Source: Hypericum androsaemum (taxonomy: Eukaryota > Streptophyta > Magnoliopsida > Malpighiales > Hypericaceae). From it: 64,000 nucleotides of DNA. Positions within the stretch are counted from its first letter, which is position 1; each line of letters begins with the position of its first letter. The stretch is from positions 603,001 through 667,000 of the forward strand of contig OZ023197.1 in the NCBI GenBank assembly GCA_963995505.1, written 5' to 3'. The notes beneath the pieces were generated by a model, which had not been told where the DNA came from, searched no databases, and was given only the letters and a program-made list of their open reading frames with translations. A program made the position numbers and the translations under genes. This document shows positions 60,036-64,000 of the stretch, piece after piece.

Positions 60036-60272
60036 ATGACGTCCCGCAGCTCTCCCCCTCCACCGTGGGGGAAAAAGACGCCACCGTCGATGAAAGGTGG
60101 CCTCCTTCTCCTCGCTGAGCTCTCGCATTACCCCCTCCAACAACTCCCGAAGCTCTCGCGACAGAAGAAGCTTGTCTCTTCTGCCATAAAAAACACGGCC
60201 AGAAGGCTAGCGTTGAGCCCTTCGCCTACGGAAGACGTGTACACAAAACAGAGAGTGGAAGGTGGGTTTTAA
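60036..60272 (+). other. Isolated GC-rich open frame (78 codons), doubtful
   Basis: A GC-rich island in AT-rich spacer opens MTSRSSPPPPWGKKTPPSMK. It has no recognisable domain, no clear promoter and no splice context. It may be a relic of captured sequence. Confidence 0.12.
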
Positions 60273-60374
60273 TGTGTAAGGATGGGAAATTGATCAGGAA
60301 GGGAAGGAGGAGGGCACAACAAGCGAGAGGGGGAGCGGAGAGAGGAGGATGGGGTAGCCATTGTGGCATATGTT

Positions 60375-60640
60375 TTTGAAAACTGATGTGTCGTTGTATT
60401 TTTGCTGTTGAAAATTAATATATCTTTGAAAACTGTTGTATCGTCATATTTTTTTCTTTGCAGAAACTAATGTGTAGTTGTGTTTTTGTCTTTAAAAAAT
60501 GATGTGTCGTTATATTTTTCCCTTTAAAAATTGATATATCGTTATGTTTTGGCACTTAAAATTAATATGCCGTTATATTTTTACTTTTAAAAATTAATGT
60601 GCCGTTGTATTTTTTGTATGATGTGTTCATGAATTTTTTG
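60375..60640 (+). repeat. Degenerate minisatellite, unit about 40 bp
   Basis: At least six imperfect units of the form AA(A/C)TGATGTGTCGTTGTATTTTT occur in tandem (for example near 60380, 60438, 60498, 60531, 60561, 60595), with substitutions and small length changes. Confidence 0.8.
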
Positions 60641-60699
60641 TCTGATGTGCCTTGAAATTTTTTGTTTTATACTACAAATTTGTCACTAAATTTCCTGCA

Positions 60700-63640
60700 C
60701 CTCCCTTTGTCCCCTTGGTAGCACCCAATCGAGGCTCAAATCTACCTCACTTAAAGTTTGAATAATTATTATAGTAAGTATGCAGTATAACCGAAAAAAA
60801 CTAGTTTAAAAGGTGATTTTGGAGGACCGGGAGTTATTTTCGATACATGATATCGAGTAGAAATACACCAAGTAACACCAAAATAAATATACTAATTATA
60901 AAGTAACATTTGTATCAAAAAGTCGTTGACATTTGAAAAATAGCTTAGAATTGTATGTTTTTATATATAATATACGTACCACCATTATATTAAATAAAAT
61001 TTGACTTTTTTTAAAATAAAAACTTTTAAAATCAATTCGACTTCTTCTTTTTCTTGAGTTTCAAGATGGAATAATAACCTTTAAAAAATTAAATAAAATT
61101 ATGCACCACCATATCAATTTACACACGATTGTTTCAGTTTAATCAGAATCTCGAGATATATTAAAATGCAATATTTTTTTGAAAAGTTTGACCAACTCGG
61201 ATCTAGATTAATCAAGTTAGCTACTTATAATTCAATGAAAAAATATCCTAAATTTTCATAACCTTTTCTATCAGATAATAAGCAATGACTTGAATTTTTC
61301 TGTGCTTGTCGATGGCAGATGATAAAGCCAACGAATTATTTTTTTAATGCATTTTAATTTACAATAATTAACAGCCACACGTCGAAAAGGGAAAAAATCT
61401 CCCGTAGTTATCAAGCGTGTCCAGAAATTGTGTCAGCCAACCATCACCGGGAATAAAACAAATACACAAATTGTGTTACCAAAATATTTCCCTGCTTATA
61501 CATAGATCTCCCCTCTGACGATATTTTCTTTATTAATAAATCTATCTCTTCTATTTGAGAATACCCATTTTAATATAAGTAGATATTTTATAAGTAGAAT
61601 ATAAAATTTACATAATCTTTACCGACTATTACCTGAAGGTTACATTAGAAATGAAATCGAAAGGAACAAACGATTACCAATCCCTAAAGGTGCCTAGCAC
61701 CCACCATATTCACACACAAAAAAAACCAATCCCCAAAGGCTTAAAGTTAAAAGTAACTGAGTAGATTTGTATTGCACTGATAAATGTGTTGGATCAATGC
61801 CGTTACTCTCAACATACTACATGATAGAATAAATGAGAAGTTTTCGATCAGACTTAGTATTGTCAAAATCGGTGAAACATAAATCTCGCCAAATATCAAG
61901 ATGAATAGATTAATGACGAAACAGTGTACACATAAATCTCACTTGAAAAGGGCAATTAAACAAAAAAATTTGTTGGATCTCGATGGATGGTCATGAACCA
62001 GAAATGGATCGTGGGCGAGATTCTAAAACTTTAGAGTTGTGGTTCAGATTTTAGGTTTCGCTATCAAGTAGTAGTGGAATCCTGTTGGTGAAAGGAATTT
62101 AAGATGCTAGGGTGGGATCTTCCCGAGGGAAGGTAGCAAATTTCAAAAGCAATAATTTTTTTGTTTTGTAGAGATAAATCATTATTTTTTTTGTAAGAGT
62201 TTACTTTATATCTTGTGGTTTGTCCATTTGTAAAATACTACTAGTTTCAAAATTTTCAACTAATTGATAAAAGTTTTGAACACTTTTTAAATGATTTTTT
62301 TAAAATTTTAAAAATAAATCAAAAATATGAAAAACATTACAAGGGGCTGAAAATATATTTTTTCATATATTTTTCTGATTTATTTCCACAGATAATTTAA
62401 AACAATTTTTTCCTTATTACTTTTGGGAGTATTTATGGAGTATCAATTTCAAAACAATTGTCACTTGGTCAAATATTTTGAAACCGTGCAAAAAGACAAA
62501 ACCACAAGGTATTAAAATAGTTTTTTAACTTTTTTTTCAACAGCATTAATGTTTATATGGCCTTTTCAAATATAAATATAAAAGGTAACAACTAGTGAGA
62601 TCTTTTGTGACGAATAAGTACTTAAATTAATTAGCCATAAGTACTTAAATCAACCGATCATGAGCCAAAGAAGTTCATGGTTAAAATTTTGGCAAGTGTA
62701 ATGATGTATTAAACTTACCTTTTAAAAAAATTAATTAGCGATGAAGTTATTATAGCTTAACCAAATGGTCTCTAATAGGAACACACGGTGTTAAATATTA
62801 GTCGGCTCACCGAGTGTTATTATAAAAAGTAGGATCTTTGTAACCAAATTTTAATGCATTAATATTTTTTATATTTTGAATTGGAACTATCTAATTAATC
62901 TGAAATAATTTTAAATTAGTTAAATTACATGTTTGATAGTTATTATAATTAATTAAAAAACCACAAACCATATCCTTGAAATCTCCCTAATAGGCTAATA
63001 TTGCCTGCTACTCCTTAGTAGAAGCAGCCAACAACTAGTTGTTAACTTATTATAATTAATTTTTTTTCCTCTTTTTGTGGGTGACCTTTGGCTTCATTGT
63101 AACCGTAGTTAAGAGTTGACAACGACTAAATCTTCTAGGGGGAACTCTCCTTAATAATTGGCGTGAGCTGGAATTTGATTGTTTCTCATGAAATTGTGTT
63201 GGAACGCTAACCATACTTGTGTTTCAAATATTGTTTTCTTAGAGGAGTTGATTTTATTGATAAAGTAGAATGTACATCTTACCTATAAATAAAGTGTAGT
63301 GTCCCCGTGCGAGCGAGCACGAGCTTGTAATTATAGAACTAATCAAAAATCCCGCCAGAGTTTAATTCATTGGGAAAAAATCGCTGCAGGAAATTTTTTT
63401 TACTGTATTTTACAAGCATAGAAAATAATTTTATTTTCATTGATTAATTAGAGAAAACATATTTTACTTTTTGAAAAAAAATTTGGAATATTTTATTCAA
63501 GAAAACATTCTCTACGAAATGAAAACATTCGAATATGGTGCAGTCAACGATAAGGTTCGATCGTCTGTGTGTCTCTTTCATCGTCTATTCATCTAGTTTT
63601 TTTTTTTGAGGGGCAAAACACAACTAAAATATTATAACTA
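60700..63640. other. AT-rich spacer
   Basis: No gene, RNA or element recognised in this 2.9-kb stretch beyond poly-A/T runs. Confidence 0.4.
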
Positions 63641-64000
63641 TCAAGTAGGAAAGTCCGTAAACAAGAGGGCATCGAGCTCCCCAGGGGGAACAGACCTCCA
63701 ATCCCCGGGGAGAGACCCGTACCTACATGATTTGCTTAACCAGTCAGCTACCTGGTTACAAGCACGCGAGGTCATCTTTAGCGTACAATTTGGCAAATCA
63801 CCAAGTGACAACCTAAGTCTAAGGACAAGCGCTTCCACTTGCCAGTAAACAAAGGAGGAATGATCATTCAAGAAATTGTACGCCAAAAGGCAGTCCGTCT
63901 CCACAATGGTTTGGACTCCATAAAACTTCACATTGATCATCTTGAGGGCAAGCTCTATAGCCAGGAGCTCGGCTTCCAAAGGCGACAGAGTCACCCTCAA
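63641..64000 (-). CDS. RNase H-like domain protein, C-terminal part (5' end beyond window)
   Basis: The frame is open from the right edge to a stop at 63641-63643. It matches the C-terminal two thirds of the plant RVT_3 RNase H fold: SPLEAELLAIELALKMINVK (acidic Glu on helix 1), IVETDCLLAYNFLND (Asp strand) and ACNQVADWLSKSCR (final Asp). The first catalytic Asp strand lies off the edge. Such domains occur both at the end of LINE-derived sequences and as single genes. No poly-A tail or target duplication is visible, so I cannot tell which. The catalytic acids in view are intact. Confidence 0.72.
   Translation of the reverse strand: MRVTLSPLEAELLAIELALKMINVKFYGVQTIVETDCLLAYNFLNDHSSFVYWQVEALVLRLRLSLGDLPNCTLKMTSRACNQVADWLSKSCRYGSLPGDWRSVPPGELDALLFTDFPT

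Noticed and set aside
63301..63330. GC-rich GCGAGCGAGCACGAGC stretch in AT-rich spacer
   Set aside because: Resembles the GCTCGT-type motif of the copia LTR on the other strand, but too short to assign.

Overview
This is a plant nuclear window, from an angiosperm whose species I cannot name. The evidence is spliced genes with GT-AG introns, AT-rich spacers, plant-only families (group D MAP kinase, isoprenylated metal-binding protein, organellar RecG, SCPL50-type carboxypeptidase), and dense LTR retrotransposon, hAT and Mutator-like insertions with clear target-site duplications (TSDs). There is no CRISPR array or operon, and I recognise no rRNA or tRNA gene.

Layout. 1-6.6 kb (minus): the 5' two thirds of an organellar RECG helicase gene, with an 894-bp solo LTR in an intron. 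7.4-8.1 kb: a promoter pairing site II elements with a telo-box, upstream of hairpins and a C/D-snoRNA-like fold. 8.4-11.75 kb: a decayed serine carboxypeptidase-like fragment split by a young gag-only LTR element. 12.4-13.7 kb (minus): the intact SCPL50-like gene. 15.3-16.2 kb: a non-autonomous hAT-like element. 18.1-18.9 kb (minus): a relic of a cystatin-like gene. 20.5-21.7 kb (plus): a four-exon gene for a conserved 122-residue plant protein.

21.9-35.7 kb is a segmental duplication around a HIPP gene. Copy A (22.7-24.3 kb) is intact. The middle copy is a rearranged fragment hit by a solo LTR and by the 3' end of a gag-only element. Copy C has lost exon 1, carries a nonsense codon, holds a threefold tandem repeat, and was hit by a second gag-only LTR element.

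36.1-46.85 kb is a nest: a Mutator-like element, interrupted by a decayed copia element, itself interrupted by a younger minus-strand copia element with about 1-kb LTRs and two stop codons in its polyprotein frame. 47.7-48.7 kb is a Mutator-like element with GC-rich cargo; 48.8-52.1 kb is a decayed hAT transposon. 52.5-54.7 kb (minus) is a complete group D (TDY) MAP kinase gene of the MPK9/BWMK1 kind, with a leader exon near 55.5 kb. 55.6-64 kb is mostly AT-rich spacer with a Mutator-like inverted-repeat element, a minisatellite, and a partial RNase H-like reading frame at the right edge.

The host genes (RECG, SCPL, the 122-residue protein, HIPP, MAPK) are unrelated neighbours. What ties the window together is the layering of mobile elements, especially a family of gag-only LTR elements present three times and a copia family whose site just inside the LTR pairs with its own LTR instead of showing a tRNA-type primer site.
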